From assembly GCA_963675995.2 (NCBI GenBank), contig CAXXIY010000002.1:2981138-3045137 (forward strand): 64,000 bases of DNA, in the 5' to 3' direction. The DNA comes from JAAFHB01 sp963675995 (GTDB taxonomy: Bacteria > Bacteroidota > Bacteroidia > Bacteroidales > Prolixibacteraceae). The notes beneath the pieces are model-generated. The model had not been told where the DNA came from. It saw only the letters and a program-made list of their open reading frames with translations, and searched no databases. The first letter of the stretch is position 1. Every line of letters begins with the position of its first letter. The translations under genes were made by a program, and so were the position numbers. Positions 9,196 to 18,600 of the stretch are shown in pieces.

Positions 9196-10104
9196 ATGAA
9201 AAAAGATATTTTTCTAACTATGGGTGTACTAACTTCGCAGATTTATAGAATTATAGTTCCTAAATTTATTCGAAAAAAAATTCTGGCCAAGAAGCTCCGG
9301 GCGGCAATTCCGGAATATTACTCAAAATCTTCAGTAGAAGTCACTGATGAGATACAAAAAGTTCTGGATTATTTGAAGAGCAATCCAATTTCAGTGTTCC
9401 CCTACCCTTTTCAAAACAAATATATTGCAGACAACATTGAGGTATTTAATGACCAGGAGAAAGGATTGCGCTATGTTATGCTTGACGGGAAAAGGCTCTA
9501 TTTCAAAAAAAGGTGGAGCATAAAAAGAATAAGACACAGTTTCAATGAGTTAACACGAGAACAGGATCCACAAAGTCCGCATCATTATCTGGATGACCAA
9601 TTTAAGATTGAGGAAGGAGAAATACTGGTCGATATTGGAGTTGCGGAAGGAAATTTTGCCTTGAGTGCAGTTGAGAAAGCATCAAGACTGATTCTATTCG
9701 AAACAGATCATGAATGGATCGAAGCGCTGAATGCCACATTTGAGCCATGGAAGGATAAAGTACAGATAATTAATAAATTTGTCAGCAATATTACCGACTC
9801 AAAAAATACTACGCTGGACGATTTTCTGGCTCACGGAGAGAAAATAACTTTTCTCAAGATTGATGTCGATGGAGCTGAATCACGATTATTAGACGGTTGC
9901 AAAAGAATTCTGAATGACCAGAAACCCCTGAAACTGGCAATTTGCACCTATCACAAACAAAACGACGAGAAGGAATTCACAGCCCTGTTGTCACGCTATG
10001 GATTTAAAACTTCACATTCCGATGGTTTTATGTTATTCTATTACGATAAGCAGATCACAGCCCCCTATTTAAGACGTGGATTGATCAGGGCAGTTAAATT
10101 GTAA
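9196..10104 (+). CDS. FkbM family SAM-dependent methyltransferase
   Basis: A 302-residue protein. The SAM-binding motif I is LVDIGVAEGNFALSAVEKA (about residues 149-167) and the FkbM-type motif is FLKIDVDGAESRLLDGC (about 219-235). FkbM enzymes O-methylate glycans, polyketides or other small molecules. The N-terminal 100 residues are lysine-rich with an amphipathic start and are not recognised. Nearby acyltransferase and glycosyltransferase genes suggest a surface-glycan or lipid substrate, which is inference. The start could be 9196 or 9220 because the promoter box nearly touches the first ATG. Confidence 0.85.
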   Translation: MKKDIFLTMGVLTSQIYRIIVPKFIRKKILAKKLRAAIPEYYSKSSVEVTDEIQKVLDYLKSNPISVFPYPFQNKYIADNIEVFNDQEKGLRYVMLDGKRLYFKKRWSIKRIRHSFNELTREQDPQSPHHYLDDQFKIEEGEILVDIGVAEGNFALSAVEKASRLILFETDHEWIEALNATFEPWKDKVQIINKFVSNITDSKNTTLDDFLAHGEKITFLKIDVDGAESRLLDGCKRILNDQKPLKLAICTYHKQNDEKEFTALLSRYGFKTSHSDGFMLFYYDKQITAPYLRRGLIRAVKL

Positions 10105-10150
10105 TCGCTTATGATTCCTTCAATGATCTCCCAAACATTATAATTATCAT

Positions 10151-10158
10151 TACTTTTG
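10151..10158 (+). promoter_or_regulatory. -7 promoter box of the suhB-like gene
   Basis: TACTTTTG matches TAnnTTTG, 12 bases before the ATG at 10171. An in-frame TTG (10156) lies inside the box and so cannot be the translation start. Confidence 0.7.
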
Positions 10159-10170
10159 CAAAAAAAAAAT

Positions 10171-10980
10171 ATGAATCTCGAAAAGCTCTGCTCTGAAGTC
10201 CAGATAATTGCAAAAATTACCGGCGCATTTATCGCAGGAGAACGTGAAAAATTCAACATCGATGATGTTGAAGTAAAAGGAAAAGCCAACTTTGTTTCTT
10301 ACGTTGACAAACAAGCTGAGGAGCTGATTGTAAATAAACTTCGCCAGTTGCTGCCGGAATCAGGGTTTATTGCAGAGGAGGGAACTGCAGCAAGCGCTGG
10401 TGAGAAATATAAATGGATCATCGATCCGCTTGATGGTACAACAAATTTTATTCATGGACTTCCCCCTTTCGCCGTCAGTATTGCATTGATGGAGGAAGAA
10501 GAAATCATCTTAGGTGTTGTCTATGAAGTAACTCAGCAAGAGTGTTTCTATGCATGGAAAGGGAGTAAAGCCTATCTGAATGGAAATGAGATAAAAGTAA
10601 CAACTGCGGCTACTACGCGTGATTCACTCATCGCTACCGGCTTTCCTTACTCCGCAATGGATATGCTCGATCCGTTTATTGTGTCGATGCGTTATTTCAT
10701 GATTCACTCGCACGGCCTGCGCAGATTAGGTTCTGCAGCAACAGATTTGGCCTACGTAGCAGCCGGCAGGTTCGAGGCTTTTTATGAACATGGATTAAAG
10801 CCATGGGATGTGGCAGCCGGTGCAATCATTGTTAAACAGGCCGGAGGAAAAGTAGCTGACTTTAACGGAACAGATCAATTTCTATTCAATGGCGAAATCG
10901 TTGCGGCAAACAGTACTTATTTCGGTGAGTTTTACCATATTGTGCATAATTTTTTTGTAGATACCCCTGAATCAAAATAA
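10171..10980 (+). CDS. suhB: Inositol monophosphatase family protein
   Basis: A 269-residue Mg2+-dependent phosphatase of the inositol monophosphatase family. Metal-site motifs are EEGT (after GFIA), WIIDPLDGTTNFIHGLPPF and the C-terminal KPWDVAAGAIIVKQAGG. The likely substrate is myo-inositol-1-phosphate or a related sugar phosphate, since bacterial SuhB proteins are promiscuous. The start is the ATG 12 bases after the -7 box. Twenty-six bases separate it from the first acyltransferase gene, so they may be cotranscribed. Confidence 0.9.
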   Translation: MNLEKLCSEVQIIAKITGAFIAGEREKFNIDDVEVKGKANFVSYVDKQAEELIVNKLRQLLPESGFIAEEGTAASAGEKYKWIIDPLDGTTNFIHGLPPFAVSIALMEEEEIILGVVYEVTQQECFYAWKGSKAYLNGNEIKVTTAATTRDSLIATGFPYSAMDMLDPFIVSMRYFMIHSHGLRRLGSAATDLAYVAAGRFEAFYEHGLKPWDVAAGAIIVKQAGGKVADFNGTDQFLFNGEIVAANSTYFGEFYHIVHNFFVDTPESK

Positions 10981-11006
10981 AATTGAAACTTTAACGGTTA
11001 ACATTA

Positions 11007-11894
11007 ATGGAAAAAACAGGATACCTCCTCCTTAGGGCATTCACCTGGATCATTCATTTACTGCCGCTCCGTGTACTCTATATTTTATCGGATCTGATAT
11101 TTATCCTTACCTGTTTGGTTTTTAAATATCGCCGAAACGTGGTAGATAAAAACCTCGCCAACTCATTTCCTGAAAAAAGTCAGAAAGAACGTGACCGGAT
11201 TGCAAGGAATTTTTACCGCCATTTATGCGACACCGCTATTGAAACGATGTACTTCGACCGGATTTCGGTAAAGAAAGGGAAGAAATGTGTTAAATTCCTT
11301 AATCCGGAGTTACCCAATAATTATCTGGACCAGGGTCGTGATGTTATCGTCTTCTTGGGCCATTATAATAACTGGGAATGGTTTTGCAGCTGGCCGTTAC
11401 ACACCACTCACCGATTTTATCCGATCTACAAAAAGTTAAAAAGTAAAAGTTTTGAACGTTTTTATATACGACTTAGGAGCCGTTTTGGAGCTGTTCCGCT
11501 CGAAAGATCTGCAACATTCCGACAGTTAGTCAGTAATCATCAAAAGGGAATTCCTACCCTTTCAGCATTTTTATTCGACCAGACTCCCCGTGTTTTTGAT
11601 ATTCAACACTGGGTTACCTTTTTAAACCAGGATACTCCGGTAATTCTCGGGGCTGAAAAGGTTGCTCAAAAACTTGATGCCGTTGTGCTGTTTGCCAACT
11701 CACAAAAAATAAAAAGGGGATATTATGAGGTAACTTACCAACTGGTCACCTCTCATGCGGGCAATTGTGCCAAGTTTGAGATTACAGAAAAGTGTACACA
11801 GCTACTCGAAGACCAAATTAATGTCCATCCGGAATTCTGGTTATGGTCGCATAAAAGATGGAAACACAAACGAAAAACAAGGGATATAGCCTGA
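11007..11894 (+). CDS. LpxL/HtrB-type lipid acyltransferase, copy 1
   Basis: A 295-residue member of the lipid A late-acyltransferase family. An N-terminal membrane helix (about 10-35) precedes the catalytic block FLGHYNNWEWF (about 112-122), with the H(x4)E dyad used in acyl transfer. SRFGAVPLER and LFDQTPR follow, and the C-terminus ends WLWSHKRWKHKRK. In Gram-negatives such enzymes add secondary acyl chains to lipid A. In Bacteroidota some relatives act in amino-lipid synthesis, so the acceptor is not certain. A paralogue follows 147 bp downstream. Confidence 0.88.
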   Translation: MEKTGYLLLRAFTWIIHLLPLRVLYILSDLIFILTCLVFKYRRNVVDKNLANSFPEKSQKERDRIARNFYRHLCDTAIETMYFDRISVKKGKKCVKFLNPELPNNYLDQGRDVIVFLGHYNNWEWFCSWPLHTTHRFYPIYKKLKSKSFERFYIRLRSRFGAVPLERSATFRQLVSNHQKGIPTLSAFLFDQTPRVFDIQHWVTFLNQDTPVILGAEKVAQKLDAVVLFANSQKIKRGYYEVTYQLVTSHAGNCAKFEITEKCTQLLEDQINVHPEFWLWSHKRWKHKRKTRDIA

Positions 11895-12041
11895 TAAAAT
11901 AGTTTATTACTGTCGACAAACATGGATGTATGAATAATCTTTTTAATTTTGAATCGGGTAAAAGACCATACTAACATTTCAGGGACCGGTTCTAAAAAGC
12001 CAGAATTCTATTATTTACGTGATTATTAACATCTTTAATCA

Positions 12042-12962
12042 ATGAAAGGCTACTATCTGCTTCGGGCACTTTCCTGGCTTATTTATGCTATGCCACTGCG
12101 TGTATTCTATTTTCATTCCGATTTGCTTTTCCTTGTCATGTATCATCTGATCAGGTACCGACGTAAAGTTGTAGATATAAATCTGGAAAACTCATTTCCT
12201 GAGAAAACCAAAAAAGAGAGAACTCAGATCGCTAAAAAGTATTATCACCACCTCTGTGATTGTTTTCTCGAAACACTCTATTTTGACCGTATTTCGAAGG
12301 AAAAGGTTCGAAACCGGGTCACCTATCTCAATCCCGAAATGGCTACCCATTATATGGATCGGGGTAAACAGGTGATAATTCTGATGGGGCACTATAATAA
12401 CTGGGAATGTTTTAACAGTTGGGGATTGCAAACAAAATACAAATCCTATCCCATTTACAAAAAACTCCGTAACGCCGCTTTCGAAAAATTCTATAACCAT
12501 CTCCGAAGCAGATTTGGTGCCCAACCACTGGAAAGAGCTCTGACATTTAAACAATTGTATGAAGATTCAAAGAATGGGATTCCCAGTGTTTCACTATTTA
12601 TAATTGACCAGACACCTCGCGAACACGATATTCAGCACTGGATCAACTTCCTGAACCAGGAGACACCAGTCATTGTTGGCCCCGAAAAAGTGGCCAGCAA
12701 ATTAAATGGGGTAGTTCTGTTCGGAAAAACAAAAAAAGTAAAAAGAGGATTTTATGAAGTTGAGTTGGTCCTGATTACCGATCAGGCGAAACAATGTCCT
12801 AAATTTGAAATCACAGAAAAAAGTAATCGTCTGATGGAGTCGCTGATCATGGAAAACCCTGAATTCTGGCTATGGTCGCATCGCAAATGGAAACATAAAC
12901 GATCGGAAATTGATCAGAAAAGAAATAATCCAACACCGGAATTGGCTGATGCGTTAATCTGA
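12042..12962 (+). CDS. LpxL/HtrB-type lipid acyltransferase, copy 2
   Basis: A 306-residue paralogue of the preceding gene. The two align end to end with the same start (YYLLRALSWLIYAMPLRV), the same catalytic block LMGHYNNWECF and the same tail WLWSHRKWKHKR. The H(x4)E dyad is intact. It carries an additional hydrophilic C-terminal tail of about 15 residues. Strong similarity and adjacency indicate tandem duplication, possibly followed by specialisation for different acyl chains or positions. Confidence 0.88.
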   Translation: MKGYYLLRALSWLIYAMPLRVFYFHSDLLFLVMYHLIRYRRKVVDINLENSFPEKTKKERTQIAKKYYHHLCDCFLETLYFDRISKEKVRNRVTYLNPEMATHYMDRGKQVIILMGHYNNWECFNSWGLQTKYKSYPIYKKLRNAAFEKFYNHLRSRFGAQPLERALTFKQLYEDSKNGIPSVSLFIIDQTPREHDIQHWINFLNQETPVIVGPEKVASKLNGVVLFGKTKKVKRGFYEVELVLITDQAKQCPKFEITEKSNRLMESLIMENPEFWLWSHRKWKHKRSEIDQKRNNPTPELADALI

Positions 12963-12992
12963 TTCACTTTTTTTATTTTTAATTGAATTCCT

Positions 12993-14033
12993 ATGAAGCT
13001 TTCAATCGTAATTTTAAACTGGAACGGATCAAACCATCTGAGGAGATTTCTCCCATCAGTGATTGAATTCTCCAACTACGATTGGGCAGAAGTTGTGGTA
13101 GCAGACAATTATTCTGATGATGATAGTTGTGAAGTAATTGAGAAAGAGTTTGAAACAGTCAGGCTTATCCGGCTTGACCGGAATTACGGATTTGCCGAAG
13201 GATATAACCAGGCGCTAAAAAACAATGATGCGGAATACCTTGTTTTGCTCAATTCAGATGTCGGGGTAACTCAAGACTGGCTGCAACCCATGATTGAAAC
13301 GCTCGATTCAAACCACTTGATCGGGGCATGTCAACCCAAAATATTGTCATTAAATCAACCTGATACATTTGAATATGCCGGGGCCTCCGGGGGATTTATC
13401 GATCGCTTTGGTTATCCGTTTTGCAGGGGGAGAATAATGAATGTTCAGGAGCAGGACCTTGGACAATATGATCAACCTATAAATGTTTTCTGGGCAAGCG
13501 GAGCGGCAGTCATGATCAGAGGAGTGCTTTGGCACGAGATGGGGGGATTTGACTCCGATTTCTGGGCCCATATGGAGGAGATCGACCTCTGTTGGAGGAT
13601 GAAAAACAGGGGAATTAGCATCGTGGTTTGCCCCGGATCAAAGGTTTTTCATCTGGGTGGTGGAAGCCTTTCCTATGGAAGTCCTCAGAAGATTTATCTT
13701 AACTTCCGCAATAACCTGTTTTTGCTTTACAAGAATCTTCCCAAAGATAAACTAATTGGAACACTCATCTTCAGGATGATACTCGATGGCATAGCTGCAA
13801 TCCAATTTCTGATGACTGGACAATTCAAACCATTTGTAAAGGTACTGGTGGCACATCGAGATTTCTATAAAAGCCTGAAAATACTGAAGAAGAAAAGAGG
13901 AGAACTAATGCCTCAAATCACAACTTCGAATCATCCCGAAATTTATCGCGGCTCCATTGTTTTTGACTTCTTTGTATCAAAAAAGAGGAAGTTTTCATCC
14001 TTAAATTTTCGGTCCATTGGGATTGATGAATAG
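12993..14033 (+). CDS. Glycosyltransferase family 2 (rhamnosyltransferase-like)
   Basis: A 346-residue GT-A fold enzyme. The N-terminus SIVILNWNGSNHLRRFLPSV is the nucleotide-sugar binding strand. NYGFAEGYNQAL and LVLLNSDVGV supply the metal-binding DxD-like site, and WASGAAVMIRG plus DFWAHMEEIDLCWRMKNRG are the acceptor-side motifs common in rhamnosyl- and N-acetylglucosaminyltransferases. It starts 30 bp after the second acyltransferase gene, so a linked role in building a surface glycolipid is plausible. Confidence 0.9.
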   Translation: MKLSIVILNWNGSNHLRRFLPSVIEFSNYDWAEVVVADNYSDDDSCEVIEKEFETVRLIRLDRNYGFAEGYNQALKNNDAEYLVLLNSDVGVTQDWLQPMIETLDSNHLIGACQPKILSLNQPDTFEYAGASGGFIDRFGYPFCRGRIMNVQEQDLGQYDQPINVFWASGAAVMIRGVLWHEMGGFDSDFWAHMEEIDLCWRMKNRGISIVVCPGSKVFHLGGGSLSYGSPQKIYLNFRNNLFLLYKNLPKDKLIGTLIFRMILDGIAAIQFLMTGQFKPFVKVLVAHRDFYKSLKILKKKRGELMPQITTSNHPEIYRGSIVFDFFVSKKRKFSSLNFRSIGIDE

Positions 14034-14100
14034 GTTGAACGAAAATCTGTGTAATTTAGCCGATTAATCAAGTCTTAAATTTCAAATTCTTTAGTCAGAC

Positions 14101-14643
14101 ATGAGTATCACAAGAGAAAATACCACAGCACTTTTTATTGATTTCCAGGAGCGGCTATTCCCTGCCATGAACGAAAACGACCTGTTATTACGAAATACTA
14201 AAATCCTAATGGAAGGATTAATTGCACTGGAAATTCCAATCGCATTGACCCAGCAATATACCAAGGGTTTAGGCGAAACCCTCGCTGAGATCAAGTCATT
14301 GGTGCCCGATATTACAGCCATTGAAAAGACCGATTTTAGCTGTTTTGGAGCAGAGGAGTATCGGAATTTCCTTCGCCATTATCAAAGTAAGAATATCATA
14401 GTTTGCGGAATTGAAGCACACGTATGTGTATTGCAGACAGCTATTGACCTGAAAGCAGCCGGATACAACCCTATTGTCATCACAAACTGTATTACTTCGC
14501 GCTCGGCAATAAGTAAAGATGGGGCAATGGATCGCTTTCGTTTCGAACAAATTATGATGGGAACCTATGAATCGATCCTTTTCGAGATGACCCGTTCCGC
14601 AAAAGCCGATGCGTTCAAGACCATATCAAAGCTGGTAAAATAA
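14101..14643 (+). CDS. Isochorismatase-family cysteine hydrolase
   Basis: A 180-residue hydrolase with the family triad in place: Asp14 in LFIDFQERL, Lys76 in EKTDFSCFG and Cys109 in GIEAHVCVLQTA. The family includes nicotinamidases, isochorismatases and biuret-type amidases. The substrate here is unknown. A downstream gene (DUF4256, broken) begins three bases after the stop, so the two formed a small operon. It can be compared with a decayed family member at 23381-23940. Confidence 0.9.
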   Translation: MSITRENTTALFIDFQERLFPAMNENDLLLRNTKILMEGLIALEIPIALTQQYTKGLGETLAEIKSLVPDITAIEKTDFSCFGAEEYRNFLRHYQSKNIIVCGIEAHVCVLQTAIDLKAAGYNPIVITNCITSRSAISKDGAMDRFRFEQIMMGTYESILFEMTRSAKADAFKTISKLVK

Positions 14644-14646
14644 TCT

Positions 14647-15215
14647 ATGGAAAATAAAAAAGAGTTGTCAACCGAACAACGTGAAGAACTAATCAGCACC
14701 TTAAAAACCCGTTTTGAGAAAAATATGAACCGCCATACAGGTGTTGAATGGGCCAAACTACAGGCAAAGCTTGACTCCGACAAGTCAGTGGAAAAACTAT
14801 GGTCAATCAATGAAATGGAAAGAACCGGGGGGAACCGGATGTTGTTGGATTTGATGCCAGAACGGGCGAATACCTCTTTTATGATTGTTCTGCTGAAAGT
14901 CCCAAAGGTCGCCGAAGCGTTTGTTACGACCGGGAAGGGCTCGAATCAAGAAAAGAATTTAAACCTGCAAATAACGCCATTGATATGGCTGCTGCCATGG
15001 GTGTAGAACTTTTAACGGAAGAACAATACCGGGAGTTACAGCAACTTGGAAATTTCGATACCAAAACATCAAGCTGGGTAAAGACACCTGTAGAAATCAG
15101 AAAACCTGGCGGCGCACTTTTTTGTGATCGTCGTTTCAACCATGTCTTTCTTTATCACAACGGTGCAGAATCTTACTACGCTGTCAGGGGATTCCGCTGC
15201 TCACTAAGGGTTTGA
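14647..15215 (+). pseudogene. DUF4256 protein, interrupted by one frameshift
   Basis: The first frame encodes a DUF4256 start (TLKTRFEKNMNRHTGVEWAKL ... LWSINEMERTGG) and then becomes nonsense at a run of six G (14827-14832). Adding one base restores a perfect family continuation in the next frame (EPDVVGFDARTGEYLFYDCSAES ... MAAAMGVELLTEEQYREL ... LFCDRRFNHVFLYHNGAESYY) to the TGA at 15213-15215, giving about 189 residues. Function of DUF4256 is unknown. Everything except the G-run looks intact, so this is a recent mutation, a slippery phase-variable tract or a sequencing error. Confidence 0.85.
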
Positions 15216-15472
15216 TCCCGATTGTGGAGCAAATGCTTCGCTATTCAATGGAATGTGGCTGTTGGAAAAAAATATTTATTGAAGTTTTTTTGTATAAAAA
15301 ATTTGTATTTTCGAACCTTTAAGAGCTTACTAAAACTATTTCACCATTAGTATCCAATAAATAAGTTTTTTGAAAGATCAAATTTGCTAATTTTAATTTC
15401 GAATTGTGGACCCTCTTAACCTCCCAATATAGAGAATTAATGTCCATATTATGAATTACTTATAATCCTTTT

Positions 15473-15538
15473 CCCCTTAATTTCCCTCAGTTCCCCTCCC
15501 ATGGAGGGATTAAGGGAGGTCGGGTTAGGGAAGGTCAG
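15473..15538. repeat. REP-like C/G-rich palindromic element
   Basis: In an otherwise AT-rich spacer, CCCTTAAT (15474-15481) pairs with ATTAAGGG (15509-15516), and inside it CCCTCC (15494-15499) pairs with GGAGGG (15503-15508) around a three-base loop. The flank continues as GGAGGTCGGGTTAGGGAAGG. Its make-up suggests a dispersed intergenic repeat, but no second copy is in this window. Confidence 0.5.
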
Positions 15539-15545
15539 AAAATAC

Positions 15546-15584
15546 ATAAACAACACATATCGAAAGCGTTGAATATGTGTTTAT
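15546..15584. promoter_or_regulatory. Inverted repeat upstream of the kinase operon
   Basis: ATAAACaacACATAT (15546-15560) is complementary to ATATGTGTTTAT (15573-15584) apart from a three-base insertion. It lies about 35 bp upstream of the -7 box at 15619, where an activator could bind. It could also be an incidental hairpin. Confidence 0.35.
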
Positions 15585-15618
15585 TAAGTAATTCAGGATA
15601 TGACAGCAAAAAAGTTGA

Positions 15619-15626
15619 TAATTTTG
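15619..15626 (+). promoter_or_regulatory. -7 promoter box of the three-gene signalling operon
   Basis: TAATTTTG matches TAnnTTTG, 13 bases upstream of the ATG at 15640. Confidence 0.65.
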
Positions 15627-15639
15627 AAACTTAAGACCT

Positions 15640-18600
15640 ATGGAAATCAATATTCTGAATTTAATCGATTTTGAGGAAGTAAATAGATTGCTTGAAGGAT
15701 TCAACCAGTCAACAGGATTTGTGACTGCCATATTAGACCTCGAAGGAAACGTGTTGTCGAAATCGGGATGGCGCCAAATCTGCACAGAATTTCACCGGAT
15801 AAATCCCGAAACATCAAAAAAGTGCCGTATCAGTGATACCATTCTGGCGGATGAATTGGCCAATGGCGAGAAATATCATTTCTACGAATGTTGTAATGGA
15901 TTGGTTGATGTTGCGGTACCCATCATAATAAACGGTGAACATATTGCCAACCTTTTCTCAGGACAATTCTTTTTTAATGAACCCGATCGTACCTTTTTTA
16001 AAAAACAAGCCGAAAAATATGGTTTTAATGAGGAAAGATATCTAAGCGCCCTGGGGAAGGTGCCCATTGTTTCGAAGGAAAAAGTGAAGGTTGCAATGGA
16101 GTTTTTGTTGAATATGACTCAGATGATCAGCGAGATCACATTTCAGAAAGTGGAGCAACTTCAGTTGAATGAAGAATTAAGGAAAAGTGAAGCACGTTCG
16201 CGAAGCGTCCTGGATCATATGCTCGAAGGGTGCCAGATCATTGGTTTCGACTGGAGGTACATCTATCTGAATCCTACAGCTGAAATTCATAACCGCCGAT
16301 CTAATGCGGAACTACTCGGCAACAGATATATGGATATGTGGCCAGGTATTGAGAATACCAAAGTATTTAAAATTATTGAAAAGGTACTCGAAAAGAGAGT
16401 TTCTGATCATTTTGAAAACGAATTTATTTTCCCTGACGGAACTCCCGGCTGGTTCGATTTGAGTATTCAACCAGTGCCGGAGGGGGTATTTATTCTATCA
16501 ATTGACATTACTGTGCGTAAGAACGTTGAAACTGCGTTGCGCGAAAACGAGGAAAAATACCGGCTAATTTCTGATAATTCTGATGACTGGATTTACTGGA
16601 TCGCACCCGATGGAAAATTACACTATGTATCTCCGGCATGCGAACGTGTCACAGGTTATTCACCTGAAGAGTTTGTCATGCATCCGGAATTAATTCGTGA
16701 GATTGTTATCGAGACAGACCAGAAAAAAGTCAGGCAACATACCCAAAACGATCCACACGATGATACTCCTCACAATCTGGAATTTCGGATTATCACCAAA
16801 AACGGGGAAATCCGATGGATTAACCATAGTTGCAGTCCTATATTCAACGATGATGGTGAATATTTGGGCCGAAGGGGGACGAACCGGAATATTACTGAAC
16901 GTAAACGCCAGGAAGAATTACTGTTTGAAAGTGAACTCCGATTTAACAGGCTGTGGGATCATGGTCCGTTTGGATTGATGCTCGTAAATCAGGAATTCCA
17001 GTATAAACTGGTGAATCCCATTTTCTGCGAATTTATTGGTTATAGTGAAGCTGAACTTTTGCAATTAACAATTAAAGATATCTCCCATCCCGATGATATT
17101 ATCAAAGATATACCAAGTATCAGGAATCTGATCAATAAGGAAATACCAATTTATAAAACAGAGAAACGGTATATCCACAAAGACGGACAGGTGATCTGGG
17201 GAGCTTTGACGGTAACCGCAAACTATGATAATGAGGGACAATTTCTGTATAACCTTGCAATTATTGAGGATATAACCAGACGGAAGCAGGCAGAAGAAGA
17301 ACTGAAAAAGAGTAAAAGACTACTCTCCGAGACAGAATCTGTTGGCAAGGTGGGTGGATGGGAATTTAATATTGATACGATGGTAACAACCTGGACAGAT
17401 GAGGTCTATCGGATTCACGAAGTTGATTTTGATTTCGATCACAATGTTAACACCGGAATTAATTTCTACAATCCCAATTCCAAACCAATCATCGAAAAAG
17501 CGGTAGAAAGGGTAATCCAGGCCGGCGAGCCGTTTGACCTGGAACTGGAGATCATTACCGCTAAAGGAAATCTGCGAAAAGTACACACAATTGGGAAACC
17601 AGATTTGGAAAATCGCAGGGTATACGGGTTTTTTCAGGACATTACCGAGCGCAAACAAATAGAAAATCAATTACGTCAAAGTGAAAATGAATTCAGGTTA
17701 CTTGCCGAATCGATGCCCCAAATCGTTTGGATTACAAGACCTGACGGCTGGAACATTTATTTCAACCAGCAATGGGTGGATTATACCGGACTCACAAAGG
17801 AAGAGAGTTACGGTCACGGATGGAACATTCCTTTTCATCCCGAAGACCAGCAACGTGCCTGGGATGCCTGGGGAAATGCAATTAAAAATGATGGTATCTA
17901 TTCAATTGAATGCCGGCTGCGTCGGTTTGATGGAGTTTACCGGTGGTGGCTCATACGTGGTGTTCCGGTTATAGATTTAAATGGCCATATAATCAAATGG
18001 TTTGGAACCTGCACCGACATTCATGAATTGAAACAGACAGAAATCGCATTGCATAAAAGTAAATTGAAACTCGATTCAGCCCTTTCCAGTATGACCGATG
18101 CTGTTTTTATTTCAGATACCGAAGGACGATTTATTGATTTTAATGAGGCCTTTGCGACATTCCATAAATTTAAAAACAAAGAGGAATGTGCAAAAACCTT
18201 TGACGAATATCCTCAATTTCTGGAAGTTTACCTTTTAACGGGAGAATTGGCCGCGATTGAACAATGGGCAGTTCCGCGGGCTCTGAAAGGAGAGATCGTT
18301 AAAAATGCAGAGTATAAACTGCGCCGTAAAGATACCGGAGAATCCTGGATCGGAAGCTACAGCTTCTCACCTATCCGCGACAGCAACGGAACGATAACCG
18401 GTTCGGTTGTAACCGCTCGTGACATTACCGAAATAAAACTGATCGAAGAAAAGGTCAGGAAAAAAGACATGGAGTTTAGAAAGCTTTCAGCGAATGTCCC
18501 TGACCTGATCTTTCAATTTACCCGAAGACCCGATGGATCCTATTATGTCCCAATAGCCTCCGAAGGTATACGAAATATTTTTGGATGTTCACCAGAAGAT

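Larger units (their letters stand above)
15216..15639. other. Intergenic region before the signalling operon
   Basis: No open reading frame is convincing here. The region is AT-rich, with one C/G-rich palindrome (15473-15516), an imperfect inverted repeat (15546-15584) and a -7 box at 15619. Another partial box (TATTTTCG, near 15307) may be a second promoter. Confidence 0.6.

Noticed and set aside
12192..12554. Minus-strand 120-codon frame inside the second acyltransferase
   Set aside because: It is a shadow of the conserved plus-strand gene, with no family similarity.
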